Shown here: piece by piece, positions 16,328 through 24,200 of the stretch
Layout of the letters: each line of letters opens with the position of its first letter
How positions within the stretch are numbered: position 1 is the first letter of the stretch
Origin: JACMNW01 sp963708425
GTDB taxonomy: Bacteria; Pseudomonadota; Alphaproteobacteria; Rhodobacterales; Rhodobacteraceae
Reading direction: 5' to 3'
Length of the DNA: 64,000 nucleotides
NCBI GenBank assembly: GCA_963708425.1
Contig: OY970206.1
Location: forward strand, 3,534,001 to 3,598,000
Program-made: the position numbers and the translations under genes
The notes under the pieces: generated by a model
Database searches by the model: none
What the model was told of the DNA's origin: nothing
What the model saw: only the letters and a program-made list of their open reading frames with translations

Positions 16328-17821
16328 ATGGCTTACACGCTTGGCGTTGACGTCGGCACCTATGAAACGAAGGGCGTTCTGGTGGACGCTGCGGGCAATA
16401 TCGTGGCGCAGGCGGCGTGTCCGCACAAGATGATCGTGCCGCGTGCCGGTTGGGCCGAACACCGTGCGGAGGAAGACTGGTGGGGCGATTTCGTGCGCGT
16501 CACGCGGGCGCTGCTGGCGGAAAGTGGCGTTGATCCGAAGGCTATTGTCGCCGTTGCAGCTTCGGCCATCGGGCCGTGCATGTTGCCGGTTGATGCGCTG
16601 GGAAAGCCGCTGATGAACGGGGTGCTGTACGGTGTCGATACCCGCGCGCAGGTTGAGATTGACGATCTGAACGCCGACATCGGCGCGGACTTGATCCTGG
16701 CGCGTTGTGGCAACGCGCTGACCTCGCAGTCGGTTGGGCCGAAAATCCTGTGGCTGCGGCGCAACCATCCTGACCTGTGGGCCAAAACCGCGCGGGTGGT
16801 GACCTCGACCAGCTATCTGACATTCCGGCTGACCGGCGACTATGTCATCGACCATTACACCGCCGCCAATTTCAGCCCGCTGTACGATTTCGCGGCACAG
16901 GATTGGTGCTTTGATCTGGGCGATATCTGTTCGCGCGATCAGTTGCCGCGCCTGATGTGGTCTACTGAGATCGCGGGCCATGTCACGGCGGCAGCGGCGG
17001 CTGAGACTGGCCTTGCGGTTGGCACGCCAGTAACCTGCGGCACGATTGATGCGGCTGCCGAGGCGGTATCCGTCGGCGTCGCCGAACCAGGCGATATGAT
17101 GATGATGTATGGGTCCACCATCTTCATCATCGCCCTCACTGCCACGCGCCCAAAAGAACCCCGGCTGTGGCAAGCGCCGTGGCTGTTCCCCGGCCAATTT
17201 TCCGCAATGGCGGGGCTGGCGACGTCTGGCACGCTGACCCATTGGATGCGCGATCAGTTTGCCCGTGATCTGCCCAGCGATACAGCCTTTGCCACCTTGA
17301 CTGAAGAAGCGATGGTGTCACCCCCCGGTGCCAAGGGGCTGATCTGCCTGCCGTATTTCTCGGGCGAACGCACGCCGATCCATGACCCGAACGCCAAGGG
17401 CGCGTTTTTTGGCCTGAACTTGACGCATACGCGCGGTGATCTGTACCGGGCTGCCATTGAAGGCATCGCATCCGCCACCCGCCACATCACCGATACCTAT
17501 GCTGAGGCCGGGGCCGCACCCCGCCGGGTGTTGGCCGTGGGCGGTGGCACCAAAAATCGGCCATGGCTGCAGGCGACATCCGATCTGACCGGCCTTGATC
17601 AGACTTTGTGCAAAGTTGTCACCGGCGCATCCTTTGGTAACGCGTTCCTCGCGTCACTTGCCATCGGCCAATCAAATCCCGGTGACATGGCGACATGGAA
17701 CCCTCCAGTTGAAACCATCCACGCCACAAAGCACGCCGCCTACACCCGGCAATACCCGCTGTTTCGCCGGTTGTACGAGGCAACGAAAGACATCGCGGCA
17801 GACCTGAGCATCCCGGACTAA
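16328..17821 (+). CDS. FGGY-family carbohydrate kinase
   Basis: Sugar kinase of 497 residues with the two actin-like domains of the FGGY family. Features: ATP/phosphate loop LGVDVGTYETKGVLVD at the N-terminus, GVLYGVDTRAQ near residue 97 where xylulokinase-type enzymes bind the sugar, the catalytic Asp region PVTCGTIDAAAEAVSVGV near 235, PYFSGERTPIHDPNAKG near 342, and GGGTKNRPWLQATSDLTG near 405. The substrate cannot be assigned; xylulose, fuculose or a related ketose are family options. It is third in the btpA-M42-kinase operon. A kinase is not needed in the oxidative route suggested by the neighbouring genes, so it may serve a second branch. Confidence 0.9.
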   Translation: MAYTLGVDVGTYETKGVLVDAAGNIVAQAACPHKMIVPRAGWAEHRAEEDWWGDFVRVTRALLAESGVDPKAIVAVAASAIGPCMLPVDALGKPLMNGVLYGVDTRAQVEIDDLNADIGADLILARCGNALTSQSVGPKILWLRRNHPDLWAKTARVVTSTSYLTFRLTGDYVIDHYTAANFSPLYDFAAQDWCFDLGDICSRDQLPRLMWSTEIAGHVTAAAAAETGLAVGTPVTCGTIDAAAEAVSVGVAEPGDMMMMYGSTIFIIALTATRPKEPRLWQAPWLFPGQFSAMAGLATSGTLTHWMRDQFARDLPSDTAFATLTEEAMVSPPGAKGLICLPYFSGERTPIHDPNAKGAFFGLNLTHTRGDLYRAAIEGIASATRHITDTYAEAGAAPRRVLAVGGGTKNRPWLQATSDLTGLDQTLCKVVTGASFGNAFLASLAIGQSNPGDMATWNPPVETIHATKHAAYTRQYPLFRRLYEATKDIAADLSIPD

Positions 17822-17877
17822 AACGCGCTTCTTCTGTTCGAAAATATCCCCGCCGGAGGCATCAGAGGTAACCACCA

Positions 17878-18333
17878 TCACAAGGTCGGTAAATCCACGA
17901 CGCCTTTTTTCAGAATGAAGCAGCCATACGGCCCGGAATCCGATGTGCGGATGATGCAGAATGCCCGTTCGGCTGCCGCATAAAACGCAAATCGTTCCAC
18001 TGCCTGCATCTGCACGGCGCGACCTTCGGCCCGGTCAATCACGGCCTGCATGCGGCCAAAGATCGGCATCTGTGCCGCCGGATCACCGACCACCTGCATC
18101 CGCGTCACTGGAGCGGGAACGAAGGTATCCAGCGGCATCAGCGTCAGGATCGCAGCGGCGCCCGTCGGAATGTCGCAACCCGCCATATCAATCAGCCGGC
18201 CATACGTCGTCTTTGCGGCAATGCTGGCGGCGGGATGGTTCACGTCGCAGATCACCAGATCGTCGCCGTGCCCCATCAGCATCAGAGCATGCACAATTTC
18301 GGCCGACAGCCGCTGATCTATTCCTTTAAGCAC
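17878..18333 (-). CDS. RbsD/FucU family sugar mutarotase, copy 1
   Basis: Protein of 151 residues of the RbsD/FucU family, which interconverts alpha and beta anomers or pyranose and furanose forms of ribose or fucose. Typical features are MLKGIDQRLSAEIVHALMLM with GHGDDLVICDVNHPA (active-site His and Asp near residues 22-31) and the C-terminal YGCFILKKGV. The start is GTG at 18333 behind a GGGGGGCGGGA tract. It is the last gene of the binding protein-permease operon, 28 bases after the second permease. A second copy at 24201-24659 lies in the divergent operon; the two share the same layout and C-terminal motif but are clearly diverged. Confidence 0.88.
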   Translation of the reverse strand: MLKGIDQRLSAEIVHALMLMGHGDDLVICDVNHPAASIAAKTTYGRLIDMAGCDIPTGAAAILTLMPLDTFVPAPVTRMQVVGDPAAQMPIFGRMQAVIDRAEGRAVQMQAVERFAFYAAAERAFCIIRTSDSGPYGCFILKKGVVDLPTL

Positions 18334-18361
18334 GTCCCGCCCCCCGCCGCGCAGCCACGGT

Positions 18362-19279
18362 CTACTTCACCGCCCCCGCAGCCATGCCCTTGATGATGAA
18401 GCGCTCCAGCACGATACCAATCACGATCAGCGGTAGGATCGCGGCAAAAGACAGCGCCGCCATCGACCACCATGATATGCCCTGACTGCCGGTCTGGCTG
18501 GCCACCATCACCGGCAGGGTCTTGGCTTGCGTGGAGGTCAGCAGCGCGGCGAAGAAATACTCATTCCACGTCAGCACCAGCGACAGGATCATTGCCGCCA
18601 CCATGCCGGGCAAGGCAATCGGCAGGATGATCGTCAAGAACGCGCCCCAGATTGACAGGCCGTCCACCAGTGCCGCCTCTTCCAGTTCAGTCGGGATGCC
18701 CGCGAATTGATCGCGCATGATCCAGATGACGATGGGCAGCACTGACAGGGTATAGAGCAGGATCAGGCCGATCCGGGTGTCCAGCAGCGCCAACTCCTTG
18801 TACAAAACCAAGAAGGGCAAGGCCAGAACCACCGGTGGCAAGATCAGCTGGCTAAGGAAGAAGAACGAAATGTCGGAATTTCGCATATAGCCGAATTTAT
18901 ACGAAAACCGTGACAGCCCGTAGGCCGCCAACGTGCCCAGAATGACCGCCAGCACCGACGACACAATGGAGGCGATCAGCGAGTTGGTGAACCGCTTGAA
19001 AAACTCTTCCCGCACGGTGGAGTCTGATCCGATGGTATCGGGTGACAGACCCATTGATTTCCAGCCGAGCCACTTCGGCGTGTAATCCACCCACGGGATC
19101 ATGTTTCCCTTCATCACGTCGGGTGCCATCTTGAACGATGTGGTCAGCGTCCAGTAAATCGGGAACAGGCAGATGATCGCCCACAGGATCAGCACGGCAT
19201 AGATCGCGATGCGCCCGCTCCACCATTTGGCGCGGTGGCTGAGGTCAGACGGGGCGTCGTGAAAAATCTGGTCTGTCAT
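18362..19279 (-). CDS. Sugar ABC transporter permease (MalG type)
   Basis: Inner-membrane subunit of a carbohydrate ABC importer, 305 residues, six predicted helices. The coupling-helix motif EEAALVDGLSIWGAFLTIILPIA is seen near residue 205, in the order expected for the MalG/CUT1 class, and a periplasmic loop follows the first helix. The ATG at 19279 overlaps the stop codon of the preceding permease (TGATG), so the two are translationally coupled. It works with the partner permease, the binding protein and the ATPase encoded divergently from 22447. Confidence 0.93.
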   Translation of the reverse strand: MTDQIFHDAPSDLSHRAKWWSGRIAIYAVLILWAIICLFPIYWTLTTSFKMAPDVMKGNMIPWVDYTPKWLGWKSMGLSPDTIGSDSTVREEFFKRFTNSLIASIVSSVLAVILGTLAAYGLSRFSYKFGYMRNSDISFFFLSQLILPPVVLALPFLVLYKELALLDTRIGLILLYTLSVLPIVIWIMRDQFAGIPTELEEAALVDGLSIWGAFLTIILPIALPGMVAAMILSLVLTWNEYFFAALLTSTQAKTLPVMVASQTGSQGISWWSMAALSFAAILPLIVIGIVLERFIIKGMAAGAVK

Positions 19280-20382
19280 CAATACCTCGGCCGCATCCAG
19301 CGATCAGCGACCTTCATCAGGATGGTCATGCCGATGATGATGATCACCAGATAGACCATCGCCAGCATGGTGCCGTAGCCGACGTTCGATCTGTCGCGGT
19401 ATTCGCGGTAGATGAAGCTGGTGACGCTGTCCGTCGCACCCGCTGGCCCGCCGGAGGTTACGTTGATGATGATATCGGCCAGCTTCAGCTTGAAGATGAT
19501 CCGGATCAGGATCGCGGTGATCGACACTGGCAGCATCAGCGGGAAGGTGACTTCCCAAAAGCCGCGCCAGCCATTCGCGCCGTCGACCTTGGCCGCCTCT
19601 TGCAGCTCTTTCGGGATGGCCTGAAGCCCGGCAAGGATCATGATCATCATGAACGGGATGAACGTCCAGGCATCCATTGCCATGATGATGAAGCGGGCGA
19701 TTTCGGGTGATCCAAAGAACGACGGGTCATCCCATCCCAAAGTGCGTGCAAGCCGGGCCAAGGGGCCGAACCGCACCTCCATCATCGATTTGCCGATCAT
19801 CCAGCTGACCGCCACGGGCGACAGCATCAGCGGCATCAGGAATGCCACGCGAAAGAACTTTCGCGCCCTGATTTGCGCGTTCAGCAGCAAGGCCAGGCCA
19901 AAGGCGATGGCATATTCGACGATGATTGCCAGCGTGTACCAGATCATGTTGGTCAGCGCGTTCCAGTAGAACGGGTCAACCCACATCTGGCGCAGGTTGG
20001 TCAGCCCGTTGAACTTGCGGCCAGTGGGCGAGGCGAGGTTCCAATCCGAAAACGCGATGCCAAGGCCAAAGATCAGCGGCAGTATCGCCAAGGACAGCAC
20101 GAACATCACGGCGGGCAGCACGAACAACACGCGTTTGCCCTGCTCGCCCCGCGTCAGAACCTGGCCCCAACACAGGCAGATCGCCCAGAAAATGTAGGCA
20201 TAGAGGGTGGGCCGCCAGTTTGCGAAACCGAAATCGTACTTGCCCATTGCGTGCAGGGTTTGCAGGAGCGCGATCAAAACCAGCAAACCGGCCGAGCCCC
20301 ACATCAGGCCTTGCCCGACGCGCCACCGGGTGGCCGAAATGTTGTCGTTGGTCACGACGTGAAGAAGATCACCGCTGCTCAT
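19279..20382 (-). CDS. Sugar ABC transporter permease (MalF type)
   Basis: Partner permease of the CUT1 carbohydrate importer, about 367 residues. It has an N-terminal helix and extra loop, then the core domain with the coupling motif QEAAKVDGANGWRGFWEVTFPLM near residue 270. The open frame extends to 20517, but that extension runs through the terminator hairpin and the operator and is not conserved-looking. Starts at 20382 (MSSGDLLHVV) and 20391 (MSVMSSGD) are possible; 20382 fits a leaderless transcript from the TAACAT -10 element inside operator 3. The 150-base gap to the binding-protein gene contains an intrinsic terminator, so this gene seems to have its own regulated promoter. Confidence 0.9.
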   Translation of the reverse strand: MSSGDLLHVVTNDNISATRWRVGQGLMWGSAGLLVLIALLQTLHAMGKYDFGFANWRPTLYAYIFWAICLCWGQVLTRGEQGKRVLFVLPAVMFVLSLAILPLIFGLGIAFSDWNLASPTGRKFNGLTNLRQMWVDPFYWNALTNMIWYTLAIIVEYAIAFGLALLLNAQIRARKFFRVAFLMPLMLSPVAVSWMIGKSMMEVRFGPLARLARTLGWDDPSFFGSPEIARFIIMAMDAWTFIPFMMIMILAGLQAIPKELQEAAKVDGANGWRGFWEVTFPLMLPVSITAILIRIIFKLKLADIIINVTSGGPAGATDSVTSFIYREYRDRSNVGYGTMLAMVYLVIIIIGMTILMKVADRWMRPRY

Positions 20383-20383
20383 A

Positions 20384-20397
20384 ACTGACATGTTAGC
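20384..20397. promoter_or_regulatory. Operator 3 of the sugar regulon
   Basis: ACTGACATGTTAGC, reverse complement GCTAACATGTCAGT, one core mismatch from the palindrome. On the minus strand it contains TAACAT as a -10, with TTCCCA 17 bases upstream as a weak -35, and the ATG at 20382 follows 7 bases after the -10. It is the only copy that is not in a divergent gap. Confidence 0.65.
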
Positions 20398-20448
20398 TGG
20401 CGGATTGCGCGGTGGGAAGGGGGCATCGCTGCCCGCACAGACCCAACG

Positions 20449-20478
20449 GAAAACGGCGCGCAGAACCCCGCGCGCCGT
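20449..20478 (-). terminator. Terminator/attenuator between binding-protein and permease genes
   Basis: Perfect 9-base stem ACGGCGCGC (20453-20461) / GCGCGCCGT (20470-20478) with an 8-base loop, followed on the minus strand by TTTTCC. It would stop most transcripts after the binding-protein gene, giving more binding protein than membrane subunits, as is common in ABC operons. Confidence 0.7.
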
Positions 20479-20532
20479 CCATTGTTGATAAGCTGGCACC
20501 GGCGCGGTTGCCCGCACTGAGTGCTTGTCGGA

Positions 20533-22170
20533 TCACATCCCCAGCGACGCTTTGTAAAGCGCGATCTGGCTGTCACGCCCGATCTGGTCGGTGATCTTTT
20601 CCCAGGCGGCGGCAATGGCATCGGCGGTTTCTTGTGCCGATTTGTATTGCCCGCCGTAACCCTTGGCCAATTCATCCTCGGCCACCGAATAGTATTGGAA
20701 GATGCCGGGAATGCGCGGCTCAATCGCCGCATTGGGGTGGTTGTAGCTGTCGGCGTTCGATCCAAGATAGTCTTCGACGAACGCGCGGTCATAACCCGCT
20801 GCTTCCCATTCTTCGTACTGGAAGTGCGAGGCGCGGTAGGGTTGGAAGCCGGACGGATAGGCCGACATCCACAGCGACAGATCCTTGCCGCCCAGATGCG
20901 CCGCCGCAGACCACGCCGCCTTGCGCTTTTTCTCATCCGCAGAAACGCGGTTGGTCACGTAAACACCCCAGCCGAGGTAAGCCATGTTGGGTGCCTCGTT
21001 ATAGGTGTCTTCCCAAGCGCTGGTTGCGGAGTTGTAGACGCGGTCCGAACCGGGGTTGATGCCAAAGCCAATCACATCGCCCACAACTGACGTATCCGAA
21101 GTGCGGGCGTTTGATCCAACGTCACCCCACCACATCAGCATCGACCCAGTGCCAGCCAGGAACTGCGAGAATGCTGTGGTGCCGGGATCAGCGTTTATCT
21201 GGTCGGCAGGGTAGGCACCGGGGGTTGCGATCAGATCCATCACATCTTGGATCGCCTGCACCCAAGCCGGGTTGTTGACACGTGGCTTCATCGTTTCCGG
21301 ATCAAACAGCCAAGCCGGATCGGCCGGGTGTTTTGCATAGGCCGCAGCGCGGTTTTCCAGGAAGTAGAAACCAAAGCCGCCCCAACCCTTTAGCGGGTCA
21401 AGATAGCCATGTGCGGCTTGCCCGGTCAGCGGATCGGTCTGGCCAGCAAGGGATTTCGACACGGCATTTACCTGCTGCCAAGTCTTTGGCACTTCGGCGC
21501 CGCCAATGGCCCCTTCGCCGAAATAGTCTTTGCGGTAGGCAAAGGTGTGGCAGTCACCGTCGATAGAGATGCGATAGGTTTTGCCATCCCATGTGCCAAC
21601 AGGCGCCTTCAGATAGCTAACGTAGTCGTCCATCTCGATCTGGGTTTTGACCCAGTCGGGCATTTCATCGAGCAGGCCTTTGCCTGCCGTATCACCCTCC
21701 AGCGGTGAGCCCATAGCCAGAATGTCGAAATCGACTGTGCCGGTTGCGATGCTTTGCTGCAAGCGCGGGTTGTAGTCGGCTTGTGCAAGGTCGATCCAGT
21801 TGATCTTGGCACCTGTATAGGTTTCCCAGCCCTTCAGCAGACCGCGGAACAGGATGTTATGCAGCCCGTTGTTGTTGATGCCAAAGAACGTCAGTTCAAC
21901 CCCGGCAAATTCACCCTCGGTGACGTTGGCCTTGGTGGCGTCCAGCGTCATTTCGCCGACCTTCTGCCAATCAGCATCAGTCGGCGACCCCGCACCAACA
22001 CCCGGAATTTTCAGAATTTCGGCGCGAACATTGCCGTGGGCCTCGGCAAATGCCGGGCGCATGCCAAAGCTGCCAAGAGCTGCCGCACCACCGACGCTGG
22101 CCACCCCTTGCAGCAGGCGACGGCGGGTCAATCCTGCCCGCACCACCTGATTGTAAAGCTCTACTTTCAT
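20533..22170 (-). CDS. Sugar ABC transporter substrate-binding protein
   Basis: Periplasmic solute-binding protein (family 1, CUT1 class), 545 residues. The N-terminus has a twin-arginine signal: LTRRRLLQGVASVGGAAALG, with probable cleavage after AFAEA near residue 45. The mature part has the two-lobe pattern with aromatic-rich stretches (INWIDLAQADYNPRLQQSIA, MLMWWGDVGSN) that could stack on a sugar ring. The start ATG at 22170 has GGGAGGT at ideal spacing. It is the first gene of the minus-strand transport operon, and its leader begins at the divergent operator 4, about 160 bases upstream. Tat export suggests folding in the cytoplasm, which is common for this class in Rhodobacteraceae. Confidence 0.92.
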   Translation of the reverse strand: MKVELYNQVVRAGLTRRRLLQGVASVGGAAALGSFGMRPAFAEAHGNVRAEILKIPGVGAGSPTDADWQKVGEMTLDATKANVTEGEFAGVELTFFGINNNGLHNILFRGLLKGWETYTGAKINWIDLAQADYNPRLQQSIATGTVDFDILAMGSPLEGDTAGKGLLDEMPDWVKTQIEMDDYVSYLKAPVGTWDGKTYRISIDGDCHTFAYRKDYFGEGAIGGAEVPKTWQQVNAVSKSLAGQTDPLTGQAAHGYLDPLKGWGGFGFYFLENRAAAYAKHPADPAWLFDPETMKPRVNNPAWVQAIQDVMDLIATPGAYPADQINADPGTTAFSQFLAGTGSMLMWWGDVGSNARTSDTSVVGDVIGFGINPGSDRVYNSATSAWEDTYNEAPNMAYLGWGVYVTNRVSADEKKRKAAWSAAAHLGGKDLSLWMSAYPSGFQPYRASHFQYEEWEAAGYDRAFVEDYLGSNADSYNHPNAAIEPRIPGIFQYYSVAEDELAKGYGGQYKSAQETADAIAAAWEKITDQIGRDSQIALYKASLGM

Positions 22171-22327
22171 CAACGACCTCCCTTTGATGTTCCGCTAATG
22201 ACTGCGGTCCGGCGTTGAGGCGCGCTGTGCCCTTTCGGGCTTTTGATGCCGCATAGATCCCCACATCCGGGTCCGGCACATGCCAGACATACCAAAGCTT
22301 CTCAGCCTTGTTTGCGCAAGTCAAGCA

Positions 22328-22341
22328 TCTAACATGTTAGT
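22328..22341. promoter_or_regulatory. Operator 4 of the sugar regulon
   Basis: TCTAACATGTTAGT; the inner 12 bases CTAACATGTTAG (22329-22340) are a perfect palindrome. It sits in the divergent gap between the binding-protein operon (minus) and the ATPase operon (plus). Overlapping -10-like elements are TAACAT or TATGCT (plus) and CATACT (minus). The right flank TAGTATG is shared with operator 2. Confidence 0.75.
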
Positions 22342-22446
22342 ATGCTTAGATGATGGACAGCGGCATTTCGCTGGGTTACGATTCCGCGAAACAACGGCCG
22401 ATGGGGACAGCACCTGATTGGCAGATACGGTATGTTTGGGGGAAGT

Positions 22447-23511
22447 ATGGCCGAAGTCCACATCCGCGATCTGCGCAAGGCTTATGGTGCGCAACAGGTT
22501 GTTCACGGGGTGAGTGTTGATATCGAAGATGGCCAGTTCGTCGTGCTTGTCGGCCCGTCCGGTTGCGGTAAATCCACTTTGCTGCGGATGATCGCGGGGC
22601 TGGAAGGCATCACCTCCGGCACCATCAGTATTGGCGACCGTGTGGTGAACAACCTGCCACCGGCAGAGCGTAACATCGCGATGGTGTTCCAGAACTACGC
22701 GCTTTATCCGCACAAAACCGTGGCCTCGAATATGGGTTTCGCGCTGAAAATGGCGCGGATGGATAAGGCCGAGGTTGATACACGCGTCAAACGCGCCGCC
22801 GATATTTTGGGCCTGACGCCGTATCTTGCCCGCTACCCGCGCGAACTGTCTGGCGGCCAGCGTCAGCGTGTCGCCATGGGCCGTGCCATCGTGCGCGATC
22901 CGGCGGTGTTTCTGTTCGACGAGCCGCTCTCCAACCTCGATGCCAAACTGCGGGTGCAGATGCGGGCGGAAATTCGTGAATTGCACCAGCGGCTGGGCAC
23001 CACCACCGTCTATGTAACGCATGACCAGATCGAGGCGATGACCATGGCCGACCGCATCGTGGTGATGCGCGATGGCCATATCGCGCAGGTTGGCGCGCCG
23101 CTTGATCTGTATGATGCGCCGGCAAATACCTTCGTTGCTGGTTTCATCGGATCACCGTCGATGAACCTGATCGAAGGCGTGGTGCATCAAACCTTGACGG
23201 GCCCGGCTATTCTGACCGCCGGTATTGTCGTTGCGATGCCCGATTATCCGGGGCTGACAGATGGCCAGAAAGTGATCTTCGGTATCCGCCCGGAGCATCT
23301 TGATCTTGCCGACGATGGCATTGCGGCAAAAGTTGCTGTGGTGGAACCCACCGGGTCGGAAACTCATGTCGTGCTGCGGGCCGGCAATCATGATCTGGTC
23401 GCCGTGTTCCGCGAACGCCACGCCTTCAAGGCGGGCGATGATGTGCATCTTGCGCCGCGTAAGGGCTTCGTCCATCTGTTCGACGCCGCCAGCGGGGACC
23501 GCATCCAATGA
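22447..23511 (+). CDS. Sugar ABC transporter ATP-binding protein (UgpC/MsmK type)
   Basis: Energising subunit of the CUT1 importer, 354 residues. Walker A GPSGCGKSTLL (near 37), Q-loop VFQNYALYPHKTV, ABC signature LSGGQRQRVAMGRA (near 135), Walker B VFLFDEPLSNLDAKL (near 155) and H-loop YVTHDQIEAMT are all intact, followed by a TOBE/OB regulatory domain (about 240-350). The start MAEVHIRDL at 22447 is preferred (GGGGGAAG just upstream); ATG 22432 is also possible. It is the first gene of a six-gene plus-strand operon and overlaps the SGNH gene by ATGA. Confidence 0.93.
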   Translation: MAEVHIRDLRKAYGAQQVVHGVSVDIEDGQFVVLVGPSGCGKSTLLRMIAGLEGITSGTISIGDRVVNNLPPAERNIAMVFQNYALYPHKTVASNMGFALKMARMDKAEVDTRVKRAADILGLTPYLARYPRELSGGQRQRVAMGRAIVRDPAVFLFDEPLSNLDAKLRVQMRAEIRELHQRLGTTTVYVTHDQIEAMTMADRIVVMRDGHIAQVGAPLDLYDAPANTFVAGFIGSPSMNLIEGVVHQTLTGPAILTAGIVVAMPDYPGLTDGQKVIFGIRPEHLDLADDGIAAKVAVVEPTGSETHVVLRAGNHDLVAVFRERHAFKAGDDVHLAPRKGFVHLFDAASGDRIQ

Positions 23512-24155
23512 CCCGCACTGTGCTTTGCTTTGGCGATAGCAACACGCACGGAACGCCGCCGATTCCCGATCTGGGTGCCTCGGGCCGGTTTGATCGCGCC
23601 ACACGCTGGCCCGCACTGATGGCAAACCACCTCGGCCCCGATTGGCACGTGATCGAGGAGGGCCACCCCGGCCGTACCACCGTGCATGATGACCCGATCG
23701 AGGGCGAACACAGAAACGGCCTGACCATTCTGCCGTCACTGCTGGAGTCGCACAAACCCATCGACCTCGTTATCATGATGCTAGGCACCAATGATCTGAA
23801 GGGGCGGTTTTCGGTCAATGCCACCGACATCGCCTTATCGCTGGAACGGCTTATCGCGGTGATCCGCACTTTTGCCTGCGGACCAGACGGCGGTAACCCC
23901 GACATTCTGCTGGTCGCCCCGCCACCGATACTCGAAACGGGTCCGCTGGCCGAAATGTTCGAAGGTGGCGAAGCCAAATCGCAGGGGCTGGCCGTTGCCA
24001 TCGCCAAAGCCGCCGCCCGCGTGAATGTCGCTTTCGTCGATGCAGGCGCGCATATCGCGGTGTCACCAATTGACGGAATTCACTATGATGAAAAAACCCA
24101 TGCCGCACTAGCGCATGTGCTTGCCAGCGCCCTGCGGACGCATTTCAGTAAGTAA
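23508..24155 (+). CDS. SGNH/GDSL-type hydrolase
   Basis: Serine esterase-fold protein of 215 residues, cytoplasmic (no signal peptide). Block I is FGDSNTHG with the nucleophilic Ser at residue 11; the block II-like Gly lies in EEGHPGRTT; block III is MLGTNDLK (GxND); and block V is DGIHYDEKTH with the catalytic Asp and His. It resembles arylesterase/carbohydrate-esterase type SGNH proteins. Placement inside the sugar regulon suggests it removes an acyl group from the imported sugar or opens a sugar lactone; no other lactonase candidate is present in the cluster. It overlaps the ATPase gene by 4 bases and is followed 45 bases later by the mutarotase gene. Confidence 0.88.
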   Translation: MTRTVLCFGDSNTHGTPPIPDLGASGRFDRATRWPALMANHLGPDWHVIEEGHPGRTTVHDDPIEGEHRNGLTILPSLLESHKPIDLVIMMLGTNDLKGRFSVNATDIALSLERLIAVIRTFACGPDGGNPDILLVAPPPILETGPLAEMFEGGEAKSQGLAVAIAKAAARVNVAFVDAGAHIAVSPIDGIHYDEKTHAALAHVLASALRTHFSK

Positions 24156-24200
24156 GAAACTGTGGGCCAACAGCCCGAACCCAACAGACGGAGGACGGAC

